The notes beneath the pieces are model-generated. The model did no database searches and was not told where the DNA came from. It was given only the letters and a program-made list of their open reading frames with translations. A stretch of DNA of 46,607 nt from Thermodesulfobacteriota bacterium. Its GTDB lineage: Bacteria; Desulfobacterota; Desulfobulbia; Desulfobulbales; JBFMBH01. Shown here in pieces: positions 23,986 to 33,802 of this stretch. The DNA lies in the NCBI GenBank assembly GCA_040755095.1, contig JBFMBH010000002.1, positions 1 through 46,607 of the forward strand, given 5' to 3'. Within the stretch, counting starts at the first letter, position 1, and every line of letters begins with the position of its first letter. Made by a program: the position numbers and the translations under genes.

Positions 23986-24531
23986 ATGGGCCAGGAGATC
24001 ACCCTGGAGGAGGTCTGGAAGCTGTTCCAAGAGACAGACCGGAAGTTCCAGGAGACAGACCGGAAGTTCCAGGAAACAGACCGGAGGATCAAGGAGGTCA
24101 CCGCCTCCATCGGCCGGCTGGGCAACCGGTTGGGCGACTTCGTGGAGGAGATGGTGCGACCGGCGGTGGTACGCCTGTTCCGGGAGCGGGGTATCGAGGT
24201 GCATCAGGTCATCCGCGGGGTCAGTGTCGACCGGGACGGCGAGGCCATGGAGATCGATCTTCTGGTGGTCAACGCCAATGACGCGGTGGCCGTGGAATGC
24301 AAGAGCGTGCTTTCCGTGGATGACGTCACCGAGCACCTGGACCGCCTGTCCCGCTTCAAGCGCCTGGCGCCGCAGTATGCCTCCCTCCAGCTCATGGGGG
24401 CGGTGGCGGCCATGGTGCTGCCTGACGAGGTGGCCCGGCACGCGCACCGCCAGGGGCTCTTTGTCCTGGCCCAGAGCGGTGAGACGGTGACGATCCAAAA
24501 CGATACCGGCTTTGTGCCGCACGTCTGGTGA
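23986..24531 (+). CDS. DUF3782-like protein with coiled-coil repeats and nuclease-like fold
   Basis: The 181-aa protein starts at an ATG with AAAGGAGG 6 nt upstream. The N-terminal third has three exact or near-exact heptads FQETDRK, a short coiled coil encoded by a 21-bp DNA repeat. The rest (FVEEMVRPAVVRLFRERGIEV, EIDLLVVNANDAVAVECKS) resembles the PD-(D/E)XK-type domain of DUF3782 proteins, with E-D-x10-ExK-like spacing. Such proteins are frequent in bacteria with many mobile genes; their function is unknown. No cleavage activity can be claimed from this. Confidence 0.85.
   Translation: MGQEITLEEVWKLFQETDRKFQETDRKFQETDRRIKEVTASIGRLGNRLGDFVEEMVRPAVVRLFRERGIEVHQVIRGVSVDRDGEAMEIDLLVVNANDAVAVECKSVLSVDDVTEHLDRLSRFKRLAPQYASLQLMGAVAAMVLPDEVARHAHRQGLFVLAQSGETVTIQNDTGFVPHVW
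24025..24087 (+). repeat. three 21-bp in-frame tandem repeats
   Basis: Three 21-bp units (24025-24045, 24046-24066, 24067-24087) encode FQETDRK, FQETDRK and FQETDRR. The unit length equals one heptad, so gain or loss of units would lengthen or shorten the coiled coil without a frameshift. Confidence 0.9.
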
Positions 24532-24794
24532 TTCCGCCCCCCTTTGCCCGGCCGCAGGTCGCCCCCTGCCGGTCGCCTTCCTCCTTCCTCCTTCATCCTT
24601 CCGTTTCCGCCCATCCGATGTGAAATCAATCCCCAAGAAGGGGATGTCTCTAGAAAGAAATTCCATTGTCCGGCAGGAGGCGCATTCTCTAGCATGAAAT
24701 TATGGGCAGGCTCGTGCCGGCTGAGGCCACCTCCGGGGAGGGCTCAGGCCAATAGCCTGCCACCCTGTCGGCAACGGAACACGCGAGGTGGATC
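24532..24794. other. intergenic region before the cytochrome gene
   Basis: No gene is seen. An imperfect 16-bp direct repeat (TCTCTAGAAAGAAATT and TCTCTAGCATGAAATT) lies at about 24647 and 24686, in a locally A+T-rich stretch that may hold the promoter of the cytochrome gene. Confidence 0.45.
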
Positions 24795-25934
24795 ATGGAT
24801 ACGCAAAGAAGGCTACGGCTGGGGGTCGCGGCAGCGCTCCTCCTTCTGGCTGGCGCGGTCCCAGCCCAGGCCCGGGTGGTGGGGGTGTGCAGCAACTGCC
24901 ACACCATGCACAACAGCCAGAACGGGTCGGCCCTGGTGGCCAGCGGCACCGGAGCCGGCTGGAGCGGTGGCGCGGTGACCGGCGGCACCGGCAGCGGCGT
25001 TCAGGAGAGCTTGCTGGTCACCGACTGTGTGGGCTGCCATACCAGCGGCGCCAGCGACACCATCGTCACCGTTGCCGGATCCCGGATCCCCATTGTCTAC
25101 AACACGGTGCCGCCGGCCTCCCCGCTGGCAGGCGGCAACTTCTACTGGGTGGCCAGTACCGGCGACGCTTATGGGCACAACGTCCGGGGCATCTCGGACC
25201 AGGATGCCGCCCTGGCGGCGGCGCCGGGGGCGGTGGCCTGTGCCAACAGCTGCCATACCTCCCTGACCCTCAGCGATGCCCAGACCTCGGGCGGCCGCAA
25301 GAACGGCTGCCAGGGCTGCCACAACAGTGTCAGGCACCACGGTGAGGATCCAGCCGGGCAGCCGGTGGGGGCGGCAGGCGGCTGGTACCGTTTCCTGGCG
25401 GCGCCCAGTGGCCACGACCTGCTGGGTGGGGCCGGGGTGAATGGCATCGAGGATCCGGACTGGGAGCAGCACGCTACCAGCGCTGTGCACAACACCTACT
25501 ACGGCGGCGACGGCACCGACACCGAGTCGCCCCAGTCCATCGGCAAGTTCTGCGCCGGCTGCCACTACAACTTCCACTCCCCCGGCTCGCCCACCACCCT
25601 CATGGACGTGGACAACGGCGGCGGCGCCAACCCCTGGCTCCGGCATCCCGCCGATGCGGTGATCCCCAACGACCCCGGCTCCGAGTACACCGCCTACACG
25701 GTCTACGATCCCCAGGTGCCGGTGGGGCGACCGGAGGCGAGCCTGACCGGCTTCGTCGGGAGTGCGGTACGCCCGGGCACCGACAAGGTGATCTGCCTGT
25801 CCTGCCACCGGGCACACGGCAGCCCGAACCCGGACCTTCTGCGCTGGCCGTACGGGGAGATGGTGCTGGATACCTCGGGCGCGGCAGCCGGCACCGGCTG
25901 CTTCACGTGCCATTCCGCCAAGGACGGCGTGTAG
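24795..25934 (+). CDS. secreted multihaem c-type cytochrome, seven haem sites, one CX3CH
   Basis: The 379-aa protein has a signal peptide (LGVAAALLLLAGAVPAQA). It carries six CXXCH sites: CSNCH (32), CVGCH (78), CQGCH (172), CAGCH (253), CLSCH (334) and CFTCH (369). A seventh site, CANSCH (149-154), has three residues between the cysteines. Extra histidines such as H40-region HTMHN, HH at 181-182 and H231 could be distal ligands. The CxxCHxxH-type pattern places it with the doubled-CXXCH cytochromes of metal- and sulfur-cycling Desulfobacterota. It probably carries electrons in the periplasm. No partner such as a porin or quinone oxidoreductase gene is adjacent. Confidence 0.93.
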   Translation: MDTQRRLRLGVAAALLLLAGAVPAQARVVGVCSNCHTMHNSQNGSALVASGTGAGWSGGAVTGGTGSGVQESLLVTDCVGCHTSGASDTIVTVAGSRIPIVYNTVPPASPLAGGNFYWVASTGDAYGHNVRGISDQDAALAAAPGAVACANSCHTSLTLSDAQTSGGRKNGCQGCHNSVRHHGEDPAGQPVGAAGGWYRFLAAPSGHDLLGGAGVNGIEDPDWEQHATSAVHNTYYGGDGTDTESPQSIGKFCAGCHYNFHSPGSPTTLMDVDNGGGANPWLRHPADAVIPNDPGSEYTAYTVYDPQVPVGRPEASLTGFVGSAVRPGTDKVICLSCHRAHGSPNPDLLRWPYGEMVLDTSGAAAGTGCFTCHSAKDGV

Positions 25935-25983
25935 GGCCGCCTGCCTTGGCCTCAGCCCTCATGCTTCTCTGCAGAAGGAGGCC

Positions 25984-26007
25984 GTCCCCCCACGTTCGCG
26001 TGGGGAC
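25984..26007 (+). terminator. hairpin with TTCG loop after the cytochrome gene
   Basis: CCCCACG and CGTGGGG pair around a TTCG tetraloop, with GT/AC extending the stem past two extra C residues. There is no T-run after it, so intrinsic termination is uncertain. It is 49 nt after the cytochrome stop codon. Confidence 0.45.
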
Positions 26008-26011
26008 GAGG

Positions 26012-26071
26012 CAGGGGTCATGTGCGCCGGTCAATCGGGCCTGGTCTCACCGGTACGCCCGTTGACCCCTG
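26012..26071. repeat. 9-bp perfect inverted repeat
   Basis: CAGGGGTCA (26012-26020) and TGACCCCTG (26063-26071) are exact complements 42 bp apart. They lie between the cytochrome gene and the end of vapC, and could form a hairpin shared by the two converging transcripts. Confidence 0.6.
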
Positions 26072-26106
26072 ATGGCTCTTCCGGGTGGAGGGGTCGTGCC
26101 CCACGG

Positions 26107-26496
26107 TCAGGCATACAGACTCAGATCCGTATGTCCCGCAATGGCCCGGAAATGGTCATCCCGGGTCAAGAGCTTCGTCCCATGCTGGATCGCCAGGGCC
26201 GCGATGGTGACATCCAGCGGCGGCACGGTGATGCCGTGGCTGCGCAGATCCCGATAGAGGGAGGCAGCCAGCAGCCACGTCTCCCGGTCGGTTTCCAGAA
26301 AGGGAAAGCGGAGCAGATGCTCCCGGACCAAGTCGTGGCTGCGTCGCTCCCGGATCCCTTGCAGGATCTCCTGCAAAACGATGCCGCACAGAATGACCCG
26401 GTTGTGATCCTTGATGAGGGACGAAAGAAGGGTCGCGGCGTCGGACTCCGGGGCCTGGAAGAAGTCGATCCAGATGGAGGTGTCAACAAGAACCAT
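26107..26496 (-). CDS. vapC: VapC-type PIN-domain ribonuclease toxin
   Basis: The 129-aa protein has the PIN-domain acidic residues in the expected order: D5 (VLVDTSIWIDFF), E43 (IVLQEILQG), D95 (PPLDVTIAALA) and D113/D114 (LLTRDDHF). These hold the metal for RNA cleavage. It overlaps the antitoxin gene upstream by 14 nt. The cleavage target in the cell is unknown. Confidence 0.95.
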   Translation of the reverse strand: MVLVDTSIWIDFFQAPESDAATLLSSLIKDHNRVILCGIVLQEILQGIRERRSHDLVREHLLRFPFLETDRETWLLAASLYRDLRSHGITVPPLDVTIAALAIQHGTKLLTRDDHFRAIAGHTDLSLYA

Positions 26497-26692
26497 CCCG
26501 GCCTCGCCGCATCCCTTCCAGATCTTCCTCCCAGGTTACCTTGCCCCTGAGCTCGAGAATCCCCTCCAGCTCCTTCTGCTCGATCAGGTGCTTGAGGGCA
26601 CAGGTCACCACATCCACCTTTTTTTTGAGGCCGGTGAGGCGCTTGGCCCGATCATACAGGGCATCGTCGATGTTCAAGACGGTCCGTGCCAT
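26483..26692 (-). CDS. vapB: VapB-type antitoxin
   Basis: The 69-aa protein begins ARTVLNIDDALYDRAKRLTG, a ribbon-helix-helix DNA-binding start. It continues with KKKVDVVTCALKHLIEQKEL and an acidic C-terminus (WEEDLEGMRR) that should bind the toxin. I chose the ATG at 26692, since AAGGAG then lies 7 nt upstream; the ATG at 26698 is too close to it. It is transcribed before vapC, the usual order. Such pairs normally repress their own promoter. Confidence 0.92.
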   Translation of the reverse strand: MARTVLNIDDALYDRAKRLTGLKKKVDVVTCALKHLIEQKELEGILELRGKVTWEEDLEGMRRGRDGSC

Positions 26693-26731
26693 AGCCATGC
26701 TCCTTGAAAAGGATATCTTTATGATGTCCAG

Positions 26732-26759
26732 AGTATATCGTTTCTCGTGCCTCCAGCAA
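26732..26759 (-). promoter_or_regulatory. candidate vapBC promoter
   Basis: On the minus strand TTGCTG is followed after 16 bp by TATACT (5 of 6 to the -10 consensus). GATATA/TATATC-like half-sites surround the start region and could be the VapB operator. Confidence 0.35.
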
Positions 26760-26862
26760 GGAGAATGGCCCGCCCCGTTCCGCCCGGCCACCCATCATCA
26801 CCGGGGCAGACCGCTGCCTCCTTGGCCCATGGGCCGGCCATGGTCACGGCCAACCCGGCCCG

Positions 26863-27300
26863 TCACCGCATACCTGTTCTCCCCGGCCGACGCCCCCCCC
26901 AGGGCTTGGCCACTTCGAGCTGACCGGCCAGGCGCACGAGACCGGCCTCGTCGCCGGAGCGCGCCAGGAACTGCACGCCGATGGGCAACCCTTCCGCGGT
27001 CCAGTGGAGGGGCAGGGTGATGGCCGGCTGGCCGGTGAGGTTGGCGACCGGGGTATAGGGCATCTGGCCGGCCATGCTCTTGCCGACCAGGCTTGCCAGG
27101 ATGGCGTCCCGGGTCCGGTCGACACGAAGGAGTTGGCCCCCTGCAGCCGTGCAGAGAACCTGCATGGCCAGGCGGTCGAGAGCGGCCGGCCGCTGGGAGC
27201 CGACCGGCACCGGCGGCTGCTCCAGGGTGGGGGTCAGGAGCAGATCGTGGTCGGCGAAGAAGCGCTCCATCCGCCGCCCGATGCCATCGCCGGCCGCCAG
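26863..27300 (-). pseudogene. C-terminal fragment of an amidase
   Basis: The minus-strand frame contains FFADHDLLLTPTLEQPPVPVG and YTPVANLTGQPAITLPLHW, then EGLPIGVQFLARSGDEAGLV, the last third of amidase-signature enzymes. The N-terminal two-thirds, including the Ser-Ser-Lys catalytic residues, is absent, and the next gene begins at 27377 on the other strand. It is a deletion remnant. Confidence 0.85.
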
Positions 27301-27376
27301 GGCCCGGGCCCGACCCTGCCCCCCCCAGCCCCTGGCCCCTGGCCCCTGCGGATGATGCTTTTTTTTCCTTCTGGCC

Positions 27377-28297
27377 ATGGAGGAGGGAAAAGAGACCAGG
27401 GATGCCGAGGCCTTCCATCGGCGGGCCCTGGAAGAGGTCGAGATCGTTCGTCGCCATCACGATGACGACGAGGAGCTCCTCTGCGAACTGGGGATCGGCT
27501 GGGCGGGCAGGGGGGTACGGCTGCTGCGCAGCATCCTCGACCGGGATGGCTCTCGGGACGAGCTGCTGCCCCGGGCTCGACAAGCCTTGCAGGAGGCGGA
27601 GACCGCCTTCGCCACCGGAGAGGCGGTCTCACCCACCGGCTACCGGTCGGGCTTTTGGCTCATCCACACCCGCGCCCTGCTCGCCACGGTGGTGAAGGAA
27701 CAGGAGGCCGGGGCCGCCGGCGCCGGGGAGATTGCCGCCTTCGACCCCTATCCCGGGGTGGCCGCCTATCTCTTTCGGCAACGGGGCTGGCTGCAGCCCC
27801 CTGTCCCTTCCGCCACCGAGACCGATGCCGCGGCAGCCGCATCGGTCTATCTCAGGCAACGCCTGGGCCAGGCCATGGAGGTCTTCAGCAAAGCCGTCCT
27901 GAATCAGGGCTTCAAGCCCAACCTGCGGCTGGCCCTGGCCACCCTGGTCTGGGATGTCACCCCTGCTCCAGGGGAGGCCGAATGGCGGCAGGTTATGGCC
28001 TTCCTCAAGAAGGCCAGACAGGAGGTGGCCATCCTCGACCGCCACCGGCTGGGGGTCTACTCCAACACCCACTTCGTCATGCAGATGCAGAGCACCGCCG
28101 ACTTCCTCCGCTGCCTGGATCTTGTTTCCACCCGGGTGACGGCACTCCGGGACCAGGGGGCGTCGCCGACAGCGGCAAAAGGGGGAGGAGCTCCGGCGGG
28201 GGCCAGTTCCGGCCTTGAGACATCGCCCCTGCCCTTCGTCGCCTCGCTCATAAAACGGAAGATCATGTTCATGTGTCTGGCCGAGCCGATCGGGTGA
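27377..28297 (+). CDS. unrecognised 306-aa protein
   Basis: I do not recognise a family. The protein is helical and rich in alanine and arginine, with an acidic start (HHDDDEELLCELG), tryptophans and aromatic residues in ordered blocks (TGYRSGFWLIHTRALLATVV, GVAAYLFRQRGW, LALATLVWDV), and a helical end region (VMQMQSTADFLRCLDLVSTR). No signal peptide or membrane span is obvious. Residue composition and third-position G+C look like a real gene. There is no clear ribosome site before the ATG at 27377. It lies between the amidase remnant and a convergent toxin gene, so the neighbourhood suggests accessory DNA. Confidence 0.65.
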   Translation: MEEGKETRDAEAFHRRALEEVEIVRRHHDDDEELLCELGIGWAGRGVRLLRSILDRDGSRDELLPRARQALQEAETAFATGEAVSPTGYRSGFWLIHTRALLATVVKEQEAGAAGAGEIAAFDPYPGVAAYLFRQRGWLQPPVPSATETDAAAAASVYLRQRLGQAMEVFSKAVLNQGFKPNLRLALATLVWDVTPAPGEAEWRQVMAFLKKARQEVAILDRHRLGVYSNTHFVMQMQSTADFLRCLDLVSTRVTALRDQGASPTAAKGGGAPAGASSGLETSPLPFVASLIKRKIMFMCLAEPIG

Positions 28298-28301
28298 GGG
28301 C

Positions 28302-28598
28302 TCAGCGTCGATATGCCTTGTCCTGTTGGATATGGAGGCTGACCAGGACCAGGGCTGGCCCGGAAGCCAGGCAGGCAACGGCACGGACACGGCCTGTGAC
28401 GCGGAGAGAGTAAAGCTGTTCGCCGGTCCCGGGCTCGACCATGCCGTGCAGCTTCTCGAAGTTGAGCCCTGGATGGCGCCACAAACCCTCAGAGTCAAGG
28501 GACTGCAGGAGCACCAGCATCTTGGCTGCAGCCTTGCGGACAGGCAGCTCCGCGGCCATGACCGCCTCCTCGAAAGCGGGCCGGACCTCAATCCTCAC
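28302..28598 (-). CDS. RelE-family toxin
   Basis: The 98-aa protein has a RelE/HigB-like pattern: VRPAFEEAVMAAELPVRKAA, HPGLNFEKLHGM, LYSLRVTGRVRAVACL and LVLVSLHIQQDKAYRR. I chose the GTG at 28598, since it overlaps the antitoxin gene by 11 nt and has AGAGGTGG upstream. This type of toxin cuts mRNA on the ribosome. The catalytic residues of this subfamily are not fixed, so activity cannot be judged. Confidence 0.85.
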   Translation of the reverse strand: MRIEVRPAFEEAVMAAELPVRKAAAKMLVLLQSLDSEGLWRHPGLNFEKLHGMVEPGTGEQLYSLRVTGRVRAVACLASGPALVLVSLHIQQDKAYRR

Positions 28599-28857
28599 CG
28601 GCCCACCTCTTGGCTGCCGCCTTCGCCTCGCCAGCGGTGGCAATCACCGCCGAGGGGCGGGGATCGTTGAGGGAGACGGCAATGGCCTCCTTCGCCTCGG
28701 CCGTCCAGGCCCAAAGCTGGTGGCGCGGCACCGGCTCCACCGGCACGAGCAGAATCCGGCCGTCCTCCAGCACCTCCATCTCCAGGGCATCTCCTGGCTT
28801 GATCCCGACATTCGGGGGCAGGGTGATCCTTCTTCTGGCATCTGTCTGTACGAGCAT
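28588..28857 (-). CDS. AbrB/MazE-type antitoxin
   Basis: The 89-aa protein has an N-terminal swapped-hairpin DNA-binding domain (MLVQTDARRRITLPPNVGIKPGDALEMEVL). A C-terminal part with a tryptophan pair (HQLWAWTAEAKEAIAVS) probably wraps the toxin. The start ATG at 28857 has AAGGAGG 9 nt upstream. It precedes and overlaps the RelE-like toxin gene, which makes the two a clear toxin-antitoxin pair of mixed type (AbrB antitoxin with RelE toxin). Confidence 0.88.
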   Translation of the reverse strand: MLVQTDARRRITLPPNVGIKPGDALEMEVLEDGRILLVPVEPVPRHQLWAWTAEAKEAIAVSLNDPRPSAVIATAGEAKAAAKRWAGED

Positions 28858-28931
28858 ACCGGCGTCCTCCTTGACCTTCAGGGTACCAGCCCGTGGGCAT
28901 TGGGGGCAATTCCCATTGTGGGCATTGTGCC

Positions 28932-29957
28932 TTATGGATGCCGTTCTGGGCGGTGGTCGGAGGGACCAGGGCTGGGCTCGTCCGCTCCGGCGCTGGCGAA
29001 GAAGGCCGCGGCCCGCTCCCGGGCCTCCTCCACGGTGCGGCTGGCCTGCACCGCCCTTGCCAGCCAGTGGCCGTAGGTGTAGGTGCTGGCGAAGTAGTGC
29101 GTGAATTCCTTCAACCGCCCCAGCCGCCGTTCCGGCAGGAAGCTTTCCTCCAGCAGATCCACGAAGCGCCGGTAGAGGGCAGGGCGGTCCGTCGCCGGCA
29201 CGGGGATCTTGCGGCCATGGATCTCCCGGGCCAGCTCGGCGAAGAGCCAGGGCCTGACCACCGCACCGCGACCCAGCATCAGGCCGTCGCAGCCGGAGAT
29301 CGCGAGACACCGGCGGGCATCCTCGACGCTGAAGATGCCGCCATTGCCGATCACCGGCACGCCCACCCAGCTCTTCACCCGGCCGATCCAGTCCCAGCGG
29401 GGCGGCCGGCCGTAGGGCTCCTTGCGCAGCCGGGCGTGAACGGTTATCATCTCGACCCCCTCGTCCTCGAGCATATGGCACAGATCAGCCAGGGGCTGTT
29501 CCTCCAGACGCTCGCCCAGCCGGATCTTGGCAGACAGGGGCAGGTGGGTGCAGACCCGGGCATGGCGGACCAGGCCCCGGGCGTGGTCGAGATCGCCGGC
29601 CAGGCGGCTGCCGGCCCCATGCCGCCGCACCTGGGGGGCCGGGCAGCCCAGGTTGAGGTCGATGGCATCGGCCCCCAGGCGATGGAGCACCTCGAAGGCC
29701 GGGCCGATATCGGCGGCCGCAGCGAAGAAGACCTGGAAGGCCAGGGGCCGCTCGGCCGGGGTGCGCACCAGGGCCGGGGTGGTGGCCGGCCGATCCTGGG
29801 GCAGGCCCCGGGCAGAGAGCATCTCGCTCGTGAGGAGGCCCACCCCACCCAGCTCCAGGACCAGGCGCCGGAAGGCCGAATGGGTGATGCCGGCCATGGG
29901 CGCCAGGACCAGCGGCGGGTCGATGACCAGGTCGCGGATGCGGAGGACAGAAGCCAT
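28932..29957 (-). CDS. dus: tRNA-dihydrouridine synthase
   Basis: The 341-aa protein reduces uridines in tRNA with FMN. It has the TIM-barrel start (PPLVLAPMAGITHSAFRRL), the catalytic cysteine C105 in DLNLGCPAPQVRRHGAG, SAKIRLG, VHARLRKEPYGRPPRWDWI, PVIGNGGI and LMLGRGAVVRPWLF. I chose the ATG at 29957; the frame open to 30116 has no similarity. No strong ribosome site is seen. The subfamily (DusA, B or C) cannot be set with certainty; it looks closest to DusB-like enzymes. Confidence 0.93.
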   Translation of the reverse strand: MASVLRIRDLVIDPPLVLAPMAGITHSAFRRLVLELGGVGLLTSEMLSARGLPQDRPATTPALVRTPAERPLAFQVFFAAAADIGPAFEVLHRLGADAIDLNLGCPAPQVRRHGAGSRLAGDLDHARGLVRHARVCTHLPLSAKIRLGERLEEQPLADLCHMLEDEGVEMITVHARLRKEPYGRPPRWDWIGRVKSWVGVPVIGNGGIFSVEDARRCLAISGCDGLMLGRGAVVRPWLFAELAREIHGRKIPVPATDRPALYRRFVDLLEESFLPERRLGRLKEFTHYFASTYTYGHWLARAVQASRTVEEARERAAAFFASAGADEPSPGPSDHRPERHP

Positions 29958-30178
29958 GGGCGAAGGCGCGGGGCGATCCCGGAGCGAAGCTCGACGAAAA
30001 CGAAAGGTTGCCTTTGGGGCTCGACCTCTGCTATGACAGGCCTCATTGGCAATGGGAGCCGCGGGTGCTCCCTTGTGCCGGGGCACTACCATAAACGGTT
30101 CCGTCCTTCCTGGCAAAGGGGTTCAAGAAGGGGTTCAAGCCCAGGCCGCAACCTGGCGACGGCAACGGGAGGTGGATA

Positions 30179-31189
30179 ATGAACGGATCGGCAGACGACT
30201 CTGGGGCCACGATGCAGCCAACGGCCAGTGGCAACGACCAGGGCTGGAAGGCCCGGGTGCTCTTCTATCTGGTGGCCGGTATCCCGGTCGCCATGCTGGC
30301 AGCAGCCCCGCGTGTCTGGCTCGACCTCCCGCAGCGGGTGGCCCTGGTGTGCCACCCCACGATCGCCGATGGCGGCGCCTTCGCCACCGGCAGTCCCCTC
30401 CTGGAGCCGGTGCCGGCACCGGTGCTCAAGGCCAACACCGCCGAGGAGCTGGTGGATCTGCTCAAGGCCTATGATCTTTGGGAGGTGCTGGAGCAGGAGC
30501 GGGATCCGCTCCAGGTGCTCTTCGCCGCCTATCCGCCCAATCTGGCCTCCCTGGAGGACGGCAGGATTCGCAAGCGGGTCTTCTTCCACACCCTGCTGCC
30601 GGCTGCACTGGCCACGTTGGACGAGGTGGCCGGGGAGCGCCAGGTGCTCAGAGGCATCCTGGAGCGGCTGGGCAGCCCGCCGCCGGAGACGGTGCGCTTC
30701 GGCGAGCAGGCCCCGTGGCGGGAGCGGCTCCGGCCCTGGGAGACCGCCTTCCTCGCTGAGCTCGTCGCCAAGTACAACACCGACCAGGCGGCCGAGCTGC
30801 TCCTGCGGGTGGATGTGGTGCCGCCCAGCCTCATCCTGGGCCAGGGTGCCCTGGAGTCGGACTGGGGCCGATCCAAGCTGGCGCTGAGCCACCACAATCC
30901 TTTCGGCATGATGGTGGGCAGCCGGGCCGCCTCTTTCGGCTCCATCCCGGAGGCGGTGAGCGAGTTCGTGCATCTTCTGAACAGCCACCCCGCCTACCGC
31001 CGTTTCCGGCAGATCCGGGCCAAGTCCCGTGATCCTCTGGTCCTGGCCACCGGGCTGGCCGGGTACTCCCAGCGGGGTGCCGAGTATGTGCAGGACGTCC
31101 GGCGGCTGATCGCCGGCAACCGGCTCCAGGCTTACGACCGGTTCACGCCCCGCGGCCAGGCGAGCCTGCCGGATGAGCGTGCCACCTGA
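30179..31189 (+). CDS. Bax-like glucosaminidase-domain protein
   Basis: The 336-aa protein has an N-terminal membrane anchor or signal (ARVLFYLVAGIPVAMLAAAP) and a C-terminal glucosaminidase domain of the Bax/FlgJ type. The catalytic glutamate lies in LGQGALESDWGRSKLALSHH, followed by NPFGMM and LAGYSQRGAEYVQDVRRLI. It probably cuts glycan strands of peptidoglycan in the periplasm. GGAGGTGG precedes the ATG. The following lipoprotein gene starts 43 nt after this stop. Confidence 0.9.
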   Translation: MNGSADDSGATMQPTASGNDQGWKARVLFYLVAGIPVAMLAAAPRVWLDLPQRVALVCHPTIADGGAFATGSPLLEPVPAPVLKANTAEELVDLLKAYDLWEVLEQERDPLQVLFAAYPPNLASLEDGRIRKRVFFHTLLPAALATLDEVAGERQVLRGILERLGSPPPETVRFGEQAPWRERLRPWETAFLAELVAKYNTDQAAELLLRVDVVPPSLILGQGALESDWGRSKLALSHHNPFGMMVGSRAASFGSIPEAVSEFVHLLNSHPAYRRFRQIRAKSRDPLVLATGLAGYSQRGAEYVQDVRRLIAGNRLQAYDRFTPRGQASLPDERAT

Positions 31190-31232
31190 GCCGGGGGCGG
31201 TTTCGTACCGATCCTGGTCGGAGGACAAGCAC

Positions 31233-31715
31233 ATGCGCGTCCCTTTCCCATCGCGACGGATGCCGTTTGGGGCAGGTCCGGGGCTGGCCGGCTTCTGCCT
31301 GGTCCTCTTGGCTGCCTGCGCTCTGGCCGGCTACGGGCAGGTCCGTCCGGACACTGAGATCACGCGCCAGTTCCGGAGCCAACAGGTTCTGGCTGACCAT
31401 CAGTACTACATCTTTGGCCCCGATGCCGAGCCGGTGGCGATCCTGGCCGTGGACCGCCGGTACCAGCTGGCCCCCAGCCTGTGGAAGCCGGTGCAGCCCA
31501 CCCCGGCGCAGCTCGGGGCCTGGGTGAGCCGCATGGACGACCGCTGGCAGGACCTGCAGGCGGATGCCTACGGCGCCCTGATCCTGGACCAGGCCGGCAA
31601 CCGGATCGGCGTCTGGTATGCGGTCACCGACTGGACCACGGTGCGCCTGGAGGCGGACGGTCAAGCCGTCATCTTCACGCCGATCCGGACCAGGCCCCAC
31701 AAGAGACTCTACTAG
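31233..31715 (+). CDS. hypothetical lipoprotein
   Basis: The 160-aa protein has a basic start, a hydrophobic stretch and the lipobox LLAAC, so it is probably a lipid-anchored envelope protein. The mature part has a strand-rich pattern (HQYYIFGPDAEPVAILAVDR, AYGALILDQAGNRIGVWYA, AVIFTPI) that I cannot link to a named family. I chose the ATG at 31233, with GGAGG upstream, over the GTG-type start at 31173 that overlaps the Bax-like gene. It seems to be co-transcribed with that gene and followed by a terminator. Confidence 0.82.
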   Translation: MRVPFPSRRMPFGAGPGLAGFCLVLLAACALAGYGQVRPDTEITRQFRSQQVLADHQYYIFGPDAEPVAILAVDRRYQLAPSLWKPVQPTPAQLGAWVSRMDDRWQDLQADAYGALILDQAGNRIGVWYAVTDWTTVRLEADGQAVIFTPIRTRPHKRLY

Positions 31716-31748
31716 AAAGTCGCAAGCCTTCCCCGCCCACCGACACAG

Positions 31749-31799
31749 AGGCCCCGACCGGGAAGCCGCTTCGGCACCCCCGGCCGGGGCCTGCTTTTG
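31749..31799 (+). terminator. intrinsic terminator after the lipoprotein gene
   Basis: AGGCCCCGACCGGG (31749-31762) and CCCGGCCGGGGCCT (31779-31792) form a 14-bp stem with one mismatch. It is followed by GCTTTTGTT. A small inner hairpin (GCCG..CGGC) fills the loop. Confidence 0.85.
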
Positions 31800-31832
31800 T
31801 TCCCAACCCCAGCCGCAAGGACGATTTTTCCC

Positions 31833-33518
<1,686 letters not shown>

Positions 33519-33802
33519 CCCGGCCTGGTCGGCTGGCTGCTCGAGTCGTCGTGGGGTGAGGGGGCAAGTGACCGTAAGCGAAGTTTTGGCTACTGGTCGT
33601 CAAGGACGCTTGACTCGAATTTTATGTTCGGTGAGGACGACAAAACAACCTTCCCAGCCGGCGAGCTCTGTAGCAACAGGGGAAGAGAATACGGACGATA
33701 CCCGATTATAGTGGACAATCCGGCGGGCAGGGAGGGAATTTGGAGGGAGGCGTGGCCCGGAGGAGGTGGCGAAGCTTTACCGGCAGCACACCTTCCCCGG
33801 AG
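33519..33802. other. intergenic region between ettA and dsrC
   Basis: I see no gene. A 60-codon open frame at 33624-33806 has a composition typical of chance frames in high-G+C DNA. The middle is richer in A+T. ettA and dsrC converge on this region, but no clear terminator hairpin with a T-run was found. Confidence 0.5.
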
